DNA of 64,000 nt from Brachyhypopomus gauderio (lineage: Eukaryota; Chordata; Actinopteri; Gymnotiformes; Hypopomidae): assembly GCF_052324685.1 (NCBI RefSeq), contig NC_135223.1, positions 9,828,403 to 9,892,402 of the forward strand, given 5' to 3'. Positions 49,752 through 61,644 of this stretch are shown here, piece by piece. The notes beneath the pieces are model-generated. The model made no database searches. It was not told where the DNA came from and saw only the letters and a program-made list of their open reading frames with translations. Position 1 is the first letter of the stretch. Every line of letters begins with the position of its first letter. A program made the translations under genes and the position numbers.

Positions 49752-49915
49752 TGTCAATTCCAGGTTCATAGATTAAAAATCCTCACCAGGATTTTGCTCA
49801 GGCTTCCTGGATTGTGTTGATTCCACCAATTTTACCTGGATTGCTAATTAGAAAATCTAGCAAGCTAGAGCAAAATCCTGGTGAGGACTTTTAATCTATG
49901 AACCTGGAATTGACA
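49752..49915. mobile_element. Foldback MITE, 164 bp, copy 1
   Basis: 48-bp near-perfect inverted arms (left starts tgtcaattccaggttcatag, right ends ctatgaacctggaattgaca) around a 68-bp centre. Present also in copy 2 at 61481-61644, so older than the duplication. Confidence 0.9.
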
Positions 49916-51734
49916 ATTTTGCGCTGTGGGTACAAGGGAGTCTCGTCGCTGTAAAAACAAAGCAGTTACTTTCGGTTTCTAGCTTTAGCGACAAGCTCCC
50001 TGACAAGCGCTATGTGTCTGCCCGACTTGGTAAACACTACAGGGAAGAGCTACCTGTAGTACAAGATTCGGGCAGGCAGAATGAATGTGCAGACGAGCGT
50101 TGGCTTGGCTCTCGGTTGGCTTTCAAAATTGTAAACTCCCGATGCCTCCGACAAGGCGGAGTCACAATGAAAGCCACCGAGAAGCGGTTGTGTCTGTATT
50201 AGGGATGGGGAGATTCGGCACACATGTCTGCGATTCGACTGCACCAGTAGATTCAACGTGCATCAGGTTTAATTTGCAGGCGAATTTACGGTGCATCTCC
50301 TCTAGCCTTTTTGCATCTGCAAATACCATGGTTAAATCGGGTGTTTTGTTTTCCAGTTTTTTGTTTTTTGTATTCCTTATTCTAACGTATTTACAGAGGC
50401 AACATACTTTTTATTTTTATTGATTTCTTTTTTTTCCGAGGCAACATAAATGCACCATCGTGTCCTCAGGTACTGACGCAAACACGCAGACGCACACAAG
50501 ACCTAAACCCAAGTCTACGCCTGTCCACAACATGTACTATTCCAACACATTCATCCCTTCATAATGTGTACTATTCCAACACATTCACCCCTTCCTTGGC
50601 TACTTTCTTCTTGCCCCAGGCAGCTCTGTGGACAAGTTTGATGCTGGGTAGGATATGTCATATATTCATTTCTAAAAATAGATAAAGCAATGAACATTTT
50701 AACGTATAATCTTCATTTTCCTTTTATTTATAATGTTCAAGTACTGTATATATTATTTGTGAATGTAAAATCTAACATCCATAAAATGTTTTAGGAGACA
50801 TGCAAAAACATGAGATTGCTTATCAGCAATTTTCAAAAAATGTAAGAATTTCACAGAAGGCAACGCAGGTAAAGTACAAGTTGAATATGCATTTAGCTAA
50901 ATACAGTGGAACCTCGGTAAGTGAACGCCTCCGATAGCGAACAATTTGGATAACAACCAAAGATTTCGCTAAAAATTTGCACCGGATAGCGAACAGCTAT
51001 GTTACCCATACGGTGAAAGTACCATGCGCATGCGCAGTAGCCCTAGGTAGGTCGTTCGATGGGTAGCACAGATTTTCATAACACATGTCCAGGGCCAGAA
51101 TGGGTGTGATGCATGTCCCGGCCCAAACTACTGAGATTAACATGGGCCAGCCCAATGTTATTTGCACCTGAAGACTCGGCCAATCAGTTTTAGTGAGAAG
51201 GGTAATGCTGCCAAAAGAAGGCGGAAACTGCACGGTGAAGTTCTTTAAACAGAAGTATATGCCGCTCTTAAACAAAAGTAGCTGAATAAAAACATTAGAA
51301 GAGCCATGACTTTAGACATTTTTTTACTGCAGCCAATGGCGTTTACGTCCTCTCCTACACAGCAAAAACTGGAGTGTTAAATTTTCAGAGTTAAACATTT
51401 CCGAGTTAATTTTCACTTCCAAAGAGTAATTTTAACACTGTTAGATTTAACACTAAAAACGCCAAAGCGCCTACAAGCGCGAATGGTAACCTACTTATCA
51501 AGTCAATATCTCAAAGAAATTAATACAGTAAAAAATGATTGACAACTAACTCTGGCTGATAATTAGCTTAATAAAAATTGATTGACAATGAAAGTCTAGT
51601 ATGTGATTGGCTGCAATCGAAAATGATTGACACATGCTCCGCCCTTTACTCACGCCCACCGGGGTTCCGGCCTGCAGCATTACATATATGGTTTTAGTTA
51701 TTATCTAACTGCGTCACTATGACAACACGGCTTA
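49916..51734. other. Upstream region of the unrecognised gene, duplicated
   Basis: Homologous to 61645-63720. Short ORFs (50014-50423) are open in both copies but in different frames, so I do not call a gene. Near 50909 cagtggaacctcggta resembles a pogo/Tigger-type terminus. Copy 1 lacks the left terminal repeat and piggyBac relic found in copy 2 at 62918-63560. Confidence 0.6.
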
Positions 51735-51765
51735 TGACGTCACAATGCAGGAGACCGTATAAAAG
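51735..51765 (+). promoter_or_regulatory. Core promoter with palindromic CRE and TATA box
   Basis: TGACGTCA at 51735-51742 is the full palindromic cAMP-response element; TATAAAAG at 51758-51765 lies 101 bp before the start codon. In the duplicate promoter TATAAAAG is kept (63742-63749) but the CRE is TGGCGTCA. Confidence 0.75.
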
Positions 51766-51865
51766 TCGCCACACAGCGTTTAAACCACAGATGGTTTAAT
51801 CATCACTGCGGTTGAAGTACTACCAGCGGTTCATTGTGCGAGTAAAAGAGTGACTCCAAGTGATC

Positions 51866-54800
51866 ATGAGTAAACAACTGAGAATGGTAAGTTAATGTTC
51901 CTTTGAGCTGAGCTGGGTTGGGTTGGGTTGGGTTGGGTTGGGTTGGGTTGGGCTGGGTGGGTGGGTGGGTGGGTGGGTGTGTAATGGACAAAAAATAACT
52001 ATTATATATCGCTATCGATGGATCGCCAGTAGTTGGCGAATTAGTAACTGAGCGTGTGAAGACAGTCAAATGCGTGTTTTCCACTACGCCGGTTTTAAAA
52101 ATATTAGCGGCTCGCTAGGCTTGTAAACAAACCTCGCACCACGAAGGTGTAGCAGTGTGTCGCCCTCAGAGCTGATGAGGTAACCAGGCCACGACACAGA
52201 CCGTTAGTGCAGGTGAGAGTGCGGACCGGCTGGGGAGCCGCATGAAACCAGGCAAAGAGCCGCAGGTTGGCCACTCCTGCACTAGACGAAGGCGACTGCC
52301 GTAGATCATCAGTGTTCTATTGCCTCCCGCTCCCGCCAAAAAAATCGCTTGTTTTAATCCCGCACCCGCCCGCTACATACACATTTCTGTCGCCCCCGCC
52401 CTCAATCCTAATATGAATTGAATTAATTAAATTTAGTACTTGAAATTTTCTTATGTATTAATTAAAACAGCAATATAGCGATGGATCGCGCTGTCCCATT
52501 TCTTACTACAGTCCAAACACACGCCGTCAGGTGACGTACACCAACACTTTCTGATATCTATCACAACAAGCAAATGGTAGACGATTTCCATCTCCATTAA
52601 TTACAATGGAATATGACTTCCATACATCACTTTCCTGTAGTTGGCTTAATTGTGGTGTATTCGCCTGTTTTGAATTGAATTTTCCACAGCTGAAACTGGT
52701 TGACCGTCTCTGCCATTTCGGTATCAAAATGACGCACATTTCATGTTCACGTGATCAGTTGCTTAGCCAATATTTTGAATTAGTTAATTGCTTACTTACT
52801 GAATGATTAGTTGTTTTCGTCCTGTTCCTTATGCATGGAAATCATTGCGTTGTTATTATTATAATTTTCTAGACTATTTATTAATTTGCGGGATTTTTCT
52901 ACATGTATATGTGGTCCCTCCCGCATCGCCTGGACTAATTAATCTCCCGCTCCCGCCAATAACAATTAAATTCTGTCCCGCGCCGCAAGATATTCTGAGG
53001 GGACCCGCGGGACTACCGCGGGAGTGCAGACATCTACCAAGAACCTCAAGATATTCATAATAAATACGGGGTTGCCAACTCTCACGCATTGAGCATGAGA
53101 GTTGGCAACCCTGTATTTATTATGAATGTCTTGAAGTTCTTGGTAGAGGTCTGCACTCCCGCGGTAGTGAAGACACGCATTTAGTGAAGACTGTCTTCAC
53201 ACGCTACACATCCGATTTCTCACGCCGAAAAAAAATCTAGTTTATTTACCTCTGATCCATATCTATGATTCACCGAGTTACTAGTTCGCTCTGGCGCCAA
53301 CCACTGGCGATCGATCGATCGCGATATAATACTTAATTTGTGTCCAATTTACGCTCGTTATGTTAAAGGCATCCATTTGATTAATTTTTGCAGGTTGTTT
53401 AAGCACAGATACGAAAATGTCGTGTGTGTGTATGTGCCGTTGCTTGTCAGTGATACAGATTTAGAATGCCGTGCTGGTCTCACAAATATCATTATTCAGA
53501 TTGTGAGACTGTAATGTAGAATATTGCACAAAAATAGAACTAAATTGCTTTGGATCACAAATGGCGACTCAGATTAACATTAACTGTCCGGTTACATCCC
53601 AGTTACTTTATTTTACGGCCCCTTATCATATTGAAGATGTGTAACCAATTAATATTGGTTATTAACCATCTGAGGTCATTATTAAAATCGATTAATATTC
53701 TCTCCTTGAGAGTCCAGCGGGGTTGAAGAATAAAATCAAAATTATAAAATGTTCGTATTCCCCATATCCTGTCTGCGTGGATGTGCGCAGCCTGTATTAT
53801 CTTCACAGAAAAGTGTAGCATTCTACAACGTGCTTAACGCATAATGTAGCCTACTTTAAGATAGAAGGGCTGTATAACACGCATGGTTTTATTTAGAAAT
53901 ACACATTAGAAAGCAATACATAGTATTCAGCGCAGTTTCCGAAAATCAATTGTGGCGTGGAATTACGTTATTTGTTGGTCTTTAGGGTATCACACATCTT
54001 AACATAAGGCTGCTACTGGCCCACTACAAAACTAAAAATTCTTATGCACAAAATTTTCTTTATTCCGCGATCGTTAGTTAGCCAGAAATTAATCTATTCA
54101 TGAACCAAAATCAACACATTGGCTTTCAAAATATCGTGTACGCCCCCACCCCCCACCCCCCACCTGCCCATGGCGTCTGAGCAGTCCAAATACGATAGAC
54201 AACCCCCCCTTCCGTGTTAGTGGAGTCTAGACCAAGCCTGCAAAAGAAAATCTACCGTTTTCTATGGGACACTCTCATAAAGCGTCACTAGTTTCCTCCC
54301 TTTTTAGCGCATACACAACAATTCTAATAACGTCACCTTGTGGAGGATTTTGAGAAATGCTAAATTGGTAATCAGGAACGACTCATTAAAAGTCTTTTTT
54401 TCTTCATTTTCTCTACTACAGACAGCAGAAGAGCTTCCTGCTGAGGGCCGTGATGTGTCTGCCCCCAGCGTGAAAAGCAAGCAGGCAAAGAAAGACTTTT
54501 CTCCATGTGGGAACTTCGTATCCACCTCTGGGACTAATCCAGCTGTTCTAACTGAAGAGTAAGTACTCACTCTCCACACATCACATACTCAATCTTTACA
54601 TACATGTGCTGGAAGATTAAACTAGGTGACAATGTAACACTTTTTTTTTTTTTTTTTTTTCAGACATTGGCAAGAGCTGAGGAATTCACTGCCATGCAAT
54701 GTGAGTACTAATCTGTCTCTGTCTTCCTATCTGCCTGTCTGTCTGTCAGTATGTCTGTCTGTGTTTACTGGTAGAACAAAACACAGTACAAATCGGGGTA

Positions 54801-57800
54801 GGAGTTACCATAGCAACATGAGCCTTTGGCCATGTCTGGTCAGACCTTCATAACGGTACACGTTCTTTGCATTGGCATTTTAATTCTTAAAGAAATAATC
54901 AGCTTAAGGTTAAAAAAGAAAAATGAAAAAAAAAAGCTTTTGGATACTGATTAACGTTTTACACTTGGCTTTAACCTAACTAGATGAAAATGGAGGATTT
55001 CATTGACGTGCTGGAAAACATCTCAGCATGGGTGAAAGTAGCTGTGAAGGAGGTGGTTGCTCCAGGTTTTGAGTCAGGCCTGTTAGGGGTGAGGTCCTCA
55101 GCAGGAATCTGCATCTCCAGCAGCCCTCATGAGGTGGAGCATGGAAAGACACATGATTCTGAAAGTTGGTGGTGAGTATTCATTTGGAGTATTAATATGC
55201 TGAGTTATTTACTCAGTTAAACTCAGTCCACAAGCACTGAGTTTAACGGTTTTGGCTTAATTTCTGTCATCAAGCCTGTGATTCCTTTATGTATTTTATA
55301 GTTTATTGGGAAACTTTAATTTCAGCAGGTTTGATGTGGCCTCAAGAAGCAGCACATCATCTCTGCCAGAGCCTCTCGGGGTCATCTTTGACATCTCAAA
55401 GGACAAGATCTTCAGCCTGATCCACGGAGAGGTCACGAGGGCCATTATGAATATGTTGCCACCTGAGACAAAACGTTATCTCAACATGAAAGAGACCATC
55501 AGCGTCATGTCCGCTATTGTGGATGACTCCCTAAAACAGGTGAAGGGCTAAAAATGTTTTAGTTCATTTATTCTATTATTTTTATTATTAGTCATGTTTT
55601 CCTCCATAGTTGATGTGTTTATATATCCATTAGCAATATATGCAGTGTGAGACCAAGGCGAGTGATCAGTGACTACAATCTTGTTTACTGCTCTTGCACA
55701 TGTTGTTACTCTAGATGAACTCATCTCTTCGGGAGATTTATTGCACTCCTGACCTCTATGAAAGTGTTAGACTGTCTGTAAGCCACATTGAGTACGTTGC
55801 CCACCATCTGATGCTTGGAGTTATGACCAGAATGCTGGGTTTTCTGGAATTCTGCATAATCACAAGCTGGTCAAGTGACATTCGAGGTTTCCCCACACAC
55901 ATTCATGACGAGCTGGATGAGTTGCTGCCTTTGGTCACATCGGCAACAGTAGGTGCAACTGTTGAGCACATGTTGAGCGTCTGCAGTGAGGGAACATCAA
56001 ATGATGTTGCTGGAGATGTCTCAGACAGACCCCTGTGGGACTTCCTACAGGCTGTGTCTAAACACATCAGCTCTGCAGCTCTGAGTGGCAAAACCTCATC
56101 CTCAATTGACCGGATTATGCAGTTGCTGGAGTACAGCAAGCCGAGACCCCGTTCTGAAAGGATCTTGGAGAGTATCATTTTCAGCAGCACAAATGAAGAT
56201 CATAACATGGGCATGTTCAATAATGTGAACACACATGGGCTCTTCAGTATGTCCTGTGAGACTTTCCAGCTCGAGGCTTCCAAGAGGGTTAGCAATGTCA
56301 TTATGAGTGTTACCTCAGAGCTCACAAAAGTATCCCAGGTGTCAATCTTCAAAAATGCAGATTTGAGCTCACCTCCAGTTTCTGAAGCTTCCCTCAAAAG
56401 TAATGCCTTTGCTTCAGCAGTATCGATTGTAAATGGAATTACCGATGCACTCAGAAGCTCTTTTGAGGAGGATTTGTTAAAGTTGGCTCATCCATCCACT
56501 GACCCAGCACTGTACAAATCTCAAGTGCAGCTGGTATCAGAAAAGGTCCTGAGGTCCACCCAGGCTAAACTTAAAGATGCTTTGGTGACAAACCTCCTCA
56601 TCAGGGCTGATGTAATTATGGCAGCCCAATCCAGTGGCAGTAAGTGCTACAACCTACTGCTGAACTCGAAAAACATCGCAAAGAGCATTATTGAATGCAT
56701 GTTGTCAGTGCTTCCATTCTCTGAAGTGCACATTCCTGGGCAACTAATAGCAAGGGATTTTTTAACATCTCTGAAGGAAAGGCTGGAGGTTCTATGCATG
56801 AGGCCGATGTTAACCTCATCTGACATTCATTTAGAAGCCCTCAGTGACTTCATAACTGTAGACAGTTTTGAAGTAATTGCTGAGAAATTGATCAGCAGTG
56901 GTCCCCTTAAGCAAAACGAGAAGTCTGAGTGTTCCTGGAAAGCATTGGAAAGCATACTCTCCATAGACTCCCTCAGGCAGTCCTCCCAGGAGCTCATCCC
57001 TATAGTGGGGAACTTGATGCTGGGAAGGATTGTGGCTCTGGACCAAGAAAAAGCACAAATGAGCTGCGGGGGGACTCGGTCAGTGTTGTCAGATACTGAC
57101 CTCTCCAATGAGGCACTCCAGTCAGGCATCGTGAGGAGCTTTGTGAAGACAGCTACAGAAAAGCTTCTCCAACAATGCCTTGGTCTGAAAACCTGCACCA
57201 AGCCTGACACTGCATCTTTCTTTGAGCACTACTGTTTTGGAAGCCCATCCGTGAGGGAGGCTGACTTGGAGGTGAGGCAGTCACAACAGCGATGCTGCTT
57301 TGAGCTGTCAGCTGTGATTGCCCACACTGTGATCAGTGACCTCACTGGCATCACCACCTCTCAGTCAGAACAGGACCATACAGGCTCTGCTCTGCAGAAG
57401 AAGAAATCTTCCTGTCGGTGGTTCAGATTTCCAAGATTTCTGAAGCTGAGATTCAAGGTATGTTTTTAAAATGTCTTTATTCCCAGTCACACCATTAGCT
57501 TTAGACTCTGCTTTTCTGAATGATTTTCAACCATATATTTATGCTACTGTCAATCATATTTTGAATGATTTTTATCAAATTTTCTGCTCTTTGTTAAGAA
57601 ATGGACAAAAAAAGTGCGTTTTCACACAGAGGACCAGGTGGTGGACAAACATATTCCAGATGGTACGTGTTTTAGTATTTCTATGGTGAAGTTGAATTGA
57701 TGACAGTATTATACATAAAGAAGTGAGGGGTCCATGGTTTAGTTGTGTTCCATGGTTTAGTAGTCTTTCATGCTGCACAACTAATAAGGCATGAACAATA

Positions 57801-57998
57801 ATGACAACAGCATGGAAGACTACACACAACATCCCTCTCACACCGTCTACTTCCTTTGACAACTATTTCCTTTCCTCTTTTGTAGCACCATCCACCTCTG
57901 ACAAGACCATCCCTAAGATCAGGAGAAAGTCGTTGCGTACCAGACTGGCAACAGCTTTTACCAAGATCTGCAGAAAATCAGGGGAATCACCTACTTAG
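51866..57998 (+). CDS. Unrecognised protein, 8 exons, 838 residues, tandemly duplicated
   Basis: Exons 51866-51886, 54422-54558, 54664-54700, 54984-55171, 55326-55539, 55715-57457, 57599-57662, 57886-57998. All introns are GT-AG, phases join, and the total is 2,517 nt ending in TAG. The start follows a TATA promoter by 101 bp. I recognise no named domain. The N-terminus is charged; residues about 125-780 are mostly alternating hydrophobic/polar sequence that looks helical, without signal peptide or clear membrane span. The last two exons encode a basic tail containing KKVRFHTED (KVRF at 785-788), an RVxF-type docking motif for protein phosphatase 1, and RRKSLRTRLATAFTKICRKS. The 1,743-bp sixth exon carries most of the protein. 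AATAAA follows at 58031. CRE plus TATA is a common arrangement in male germ-cell genes, but expression is inference. Confidence 0.85.
51914..51977 (+). repeat. G-rich tract with quadruplex potential, start of intron 1
   Basis: Fourteen GGG runs: seven GGGTT units, one GGGCT, then GGGT units, beginning 28 bp after the first donor. The matching place in copy 2 (about 63907-63915) has only GGG and GGGG. Confidence 0.9.
52000..53400. repeat. Composite repeat in intron 1 with inverted flanks
   Basis: The start (52005-52070, tatcgatggatcgccagtagttggcg, then gtgtgaagacag) reappears inverted at 53183-53325 (ctgtcttcacacgct, cgccaaccactggcgatcgatcg), so the region is a large inverted-repeat element or a nest of them. 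The first part is also in copy 2 up to the window end. Confidence 0.65.
53012..53168. repeat. Long hairpin in intron 1 (76-bp arms)
   Basis: Left arm 53012-53087 and right arm 53093-53168 are reverse complements with about five mismatches, around a 5-base loop. The outer ends read actaccgcgggagtgcagac on both strands. Confidence 0.9.
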
Positions 57999-58030
57999 GT
58001 GATATTGCTGGAATTTAAAAATGTTATTCA

Positions 58031-58036
58031 AATAAA
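58031..58036 (+). promoter_or_regulatory. Polyadenylation signal of the unrecognised gene
   Basis: AATAAA 33 bp after the stop codon, followed by an A-rich run, implying a very short 3' UTR. Confidence 0.7.
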
Positions 58037-58039
58037 ATG

Positions 58040-59270
58040 AAAAAAAAAAAGAAACGGACTGCTTATTTGTGACACCTACATGGTTACACGTGACATTAAA
58101 GGGCTAGACTTCTTATTCATTATGGTACAATTCCCATTTTTATTGTACAGAAACTTCTTGTACAGAAGCTTCTACGAAACAGACTTGGTAGAAGGCAATA
58201 TGCATGACTATTGTTGGCAGATTGAACGGATGATTTCAAGCCCAACAACTGTTGAAAAGACAAAATTCAGTAATAACAGTACTGCACAGCAGCATCCTCA
58301 CCCCAAATAGCATAATAACTACCAATAATATTCTAGTTGGACCCCATCATCTCATAGAGAAATAGAGACAATCGTATCTAAACAAATAAAATAATGAACC
58401 TAATTTGTATAGCAGTTTGTTAAGCAAGGTCTATGGTGATTTACAGAAAAAAGTATGTATGAAAGGATAATAAAGCTCATCTACCTGAGCTCAATCACCT
58501 CAGGAAGGTATTTGGCTGTAATGCTGGCGAGCAATGGCTTTTATTTAGCCAAGAAGCTGCACAGTTAACGCCTCTCACACAAAAAGGAAACCTCTTTCCG
58601 TCAAAAGGAAACTTCTGTGAACTGAATGAAAAATATATACTTAAAAATCATTTGAATTTATCAAGATGGTAAACTGAACCTGTGCCGTCAACACTAAAAC
58701 TCCAGTGTCGGGGCAAAATGTATATTCAGTCTTTCTGTAATCATATTCAGTATTCATATATGTATTGACCACTATTAGTAAGCAGTGGAAACGAAATCAC
58801 TTTACACTGTGTTCCAAATAAATATGCAAGTAATATTTTCTCAGATTTTCCAAAATTACCTATATGAATTGCAGTCATTGTAATTTTCCAGTCATCAACC
58901 ATTAGAGTACAATTGAAAGGTTTTTGAACAAATTGCCAATGACATCAGTAAATAAAAAAATAAAAAACACTCAAAATGCATGTTCCAAATTATTATGCAC
59001 AGCAGAATTTTCAACCTTTTCATTTTTATAAAGAACAACAAATGGTCATTTGTGAAATACGACTTAGCAGTTTATTACAAACTGAAATCAAACAGTTTTC
59101 AAGTCAAAACTTTATTATTGATGATGATGATGGTGATGTTACATTTGCATATAGGACCCCTTTTTCATCCATTGAATTTGTCAGGTTTTGTATGGTATTT
59201 ACTTATATTATTTTGCATGAAGACAGAATACCCTCCAAGAGCTGGAGGACAGAAAATACAACAGGGAGCA
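58040..59270. other. Intergenic between the two duplication copies
   Basis: AT-rich with no gene. Two related words (gttccaaataaatatgcaag at 58810, gttccaaattattatgcaca at 58982) suggest termini of an old transposon between them. ORFs around 58976-59311 overlap in two frames and look non-coding. Confidence 0.5.
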
Positions 59271-59632
59271 AGAATGATAAGATGATTTGCAGTGTCATTA
59301 CAAATGCATAGTCATGCCTTGCCATGAAAATTAACTTAATTACAAAAGCTATATTTCAGCCCTGCCACAAAATGACTTGCTGACATCATCTCAGGGATGG
59401 TCTTGCTACCTCAGGAGAACGTGTTGACAAGGACAGTTCATTTCACACCATAAGAACATATTACCTACTTCTAACCTGCCTTGATTACATAAGCAAACTG
59501 GATATTTCTCAATTGAATCCTTACCATGTTGGTAGCGGTGATACTGGTTTTACCAGATTTAGCTCCCAACACACATAATTAAACTGACTTTTCTGTGTTT
59601 TTCATCCATACTTTCTGCTTCTTGTCATACAA

Positions 59633-59996
59633 AGCCCAATGTACAAGCCCAATGTAGCCATGTGTCAGTGTTTTTCTGTGTCTGTCATTCATAGTTCCTC
59701 CTCATGTTTTTTAACCCGTCCCCTTCATTATTGTCATCAGGTGTTTCGTGTCTGGTGTATTTATACCCTGTTTCATTGTTTGATGTACTGCTGTGTTTGG
59801 AAAAGTGTTTTGGAAGTTGTTTTGTTCTTTCTCTGAATATGTCTTTGCATGTTAGTCATGTTTCTAAGTCGAACTCACTTTCAGGTTTGACCCAAGCCTG
59901 TTTGTGCGACACTGATTTTGAGCTTCTCTTTAATAAATCTCACTCTTCTCAGCATTTGTGTCCACCCTATCACTCCCTGACGCCTACAGCGTCACA
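59633..59996 (+). mobile_element. LTR-like sequence in duplication copy 2
   Basis: Sister of 38676-39049, same TATA-like and AATAAA positions. Confidence 0.6.
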
Positions 59997-60467
59997 AGTT
60001 TCTAGGTATTATAACATGCTGGACTGGATCAGCCTATATTAGATGATATAGTGTGTTTTTTTACTTAATTGTCTTTGTTGTAGTAGCTGGTTGTTTTAAT
60101 TGGGGGGACACATTTGCTATCAAATCAAAGCCCACCCTATCCTCTAAAATATTAATATAAACTGATTCCACTGTAGATAAGGTATTTAATCACTGTATGT
60201 ATAGTGACATAGAACATTTGTGGAATTACGGTAAATTGCAAATAAATAAAACAAAATACAACATTTTCTGTACTTATGTTTATTATTAGATAAATCCAAA
60301 TTAATAAACTATATAAACTAAACAAGATACTCATTAATACATGATACTGTTGTCCACAAACTTTAAATAAATTATGCAGGCAATGTATGGATTATATTCA
60401 GATATAACCAAAAAAAAGATTGCATGCTCTCTGTAGGAGCTGAGCTTTAAGCATTTAAACCCATGGT

Positions 60468-60821
60468 CTATGCTAGAGAACCAAAATATTTTCTTCTCTT
60501 ATCATTCACAGCTACAAATTCCTTGCAGACTGTCTTTTTATTCAACAAATCAAGCTTATTCTGATGGACATGACAGATAGCGACATGGTTAAGTTTGTTT
60601 TGAGTCATTGTAGAGCGGAGCCACGTCTTGAGCCTGTGGAGGCCACTAAAACTTCTCTCTGCCTCAGAGAATGAAACAGGGACTACTAAAAGCAACCTGA
60701 CCAGAGCTTCCACTTGCTCAAATAATCCACGTACCCTTGAAGGCAAAGCACGAATGATCTCTGCAGCTTCTGCACTGTTACTGTATCTTTGTACCAGTAT
60801 TCTCCTAATAAGGTGATGCAT
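60468..60821 (-). pseudogene. hAT transposase dimerisation fragment, copy 2
   Basis: Minus-strand 117-codon frame, same as 39523-39876 except Val/Ile near the start and Tyr/Cys before HVHQNKLD. Only the C-terminal part of a transposase. Confidence 0.8.
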
Positions 60822-60851
60822 AATATTTAAAATAATATAACAACAGGTTTG

Positions 60852-60886
<35 letters not shown>

Positions 60887-61480
60887 GTCTAGACTCTGTT
60901 GTATACTTACACTATCTCCACTCTTTTTTTTTTAACTCAGGAGCGTTGTGTTGTGTTCTGTGGTTTTATTTTTTTCTTTGGTGGCATGCTGAAATGACAA
61001 AAAATGTATGTTAAGGTTTCCTGACTAGACAAGACTAACATTAATGTTAAGACAGTAAGGCTGTGTCCCAAACAGCACACTCTGGAACATTACATACTGT
61101 ACTACTGAAAGCACATCAAACAATTTATTTTATTTATTTGTTTTATTTATTATATTTTATTTTTTACACATTCAGTGTAGTAGCAGTCTGCAGTTTGGGA
61201 CGTGGCCAGAGAGTAATGTAACTTTACGTTTCAGAGAGCTTTCTGACAAGTTTTAATATAAACGTTAGCTATCCCAAACCCTCCTAGTGTGTTACCATAA
61301 TAGCACATTACAATAAAGCTGTTTTTTGTCATATATATATATATATGTCATATGGTTATATGGTCATATGGTTAGCTATTCATTGCTCTTATCACTGACC
61401 TCGCGTTTAATGCTGGCGCAAACTACCGACGCTCCAGCGAGGAGTGCGGGATATTTCTGAACAGGCGTCTCAACTAGAGG

Positions 61481-61644
61481 TGTCAATTCCAGGTTCATAG
61501 ATTAAAAGTCCTCACCAGGATTTTGCTCAGGCTTCCTGGATTGTGTTGATTCCACCAATTTTACCTGGATTGCTAATTAGAAAATCTAGCAAGCTAGAGC
61601 AAAATCCTGGTGAGGACTTTTAATCTATGAACCTGGAATTGACA
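61481..61644. mobile_element. Foldback MITE, 164 bp, copy 2
   Basis: Same inverted-arm element as 49752-49915, shared through the duplication. Confidence 0.9.

Larger units (their letters stand above)
59271..60870. repeat. Segmental duplication, copy 2, first part
   Basis: Matches 38326-39919. The (ATT)n tract at 60852-60886 is uninterrupted here and joins directly to the sequence that copy 1 shows after its repeat array. Confidence 0.95.

Noticed and set aside
50014..50423. ORFs shared with 61655-62110 as a duplicated gene
   Set aside because: The two copies are open in different frame combinations because of small indels, the pattern expected of non-coding DNA.
51909..51980. Interstitial telomere-like repeat
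   Set aside because: The unit is GGGTT/GGGT, not TTAGGG.
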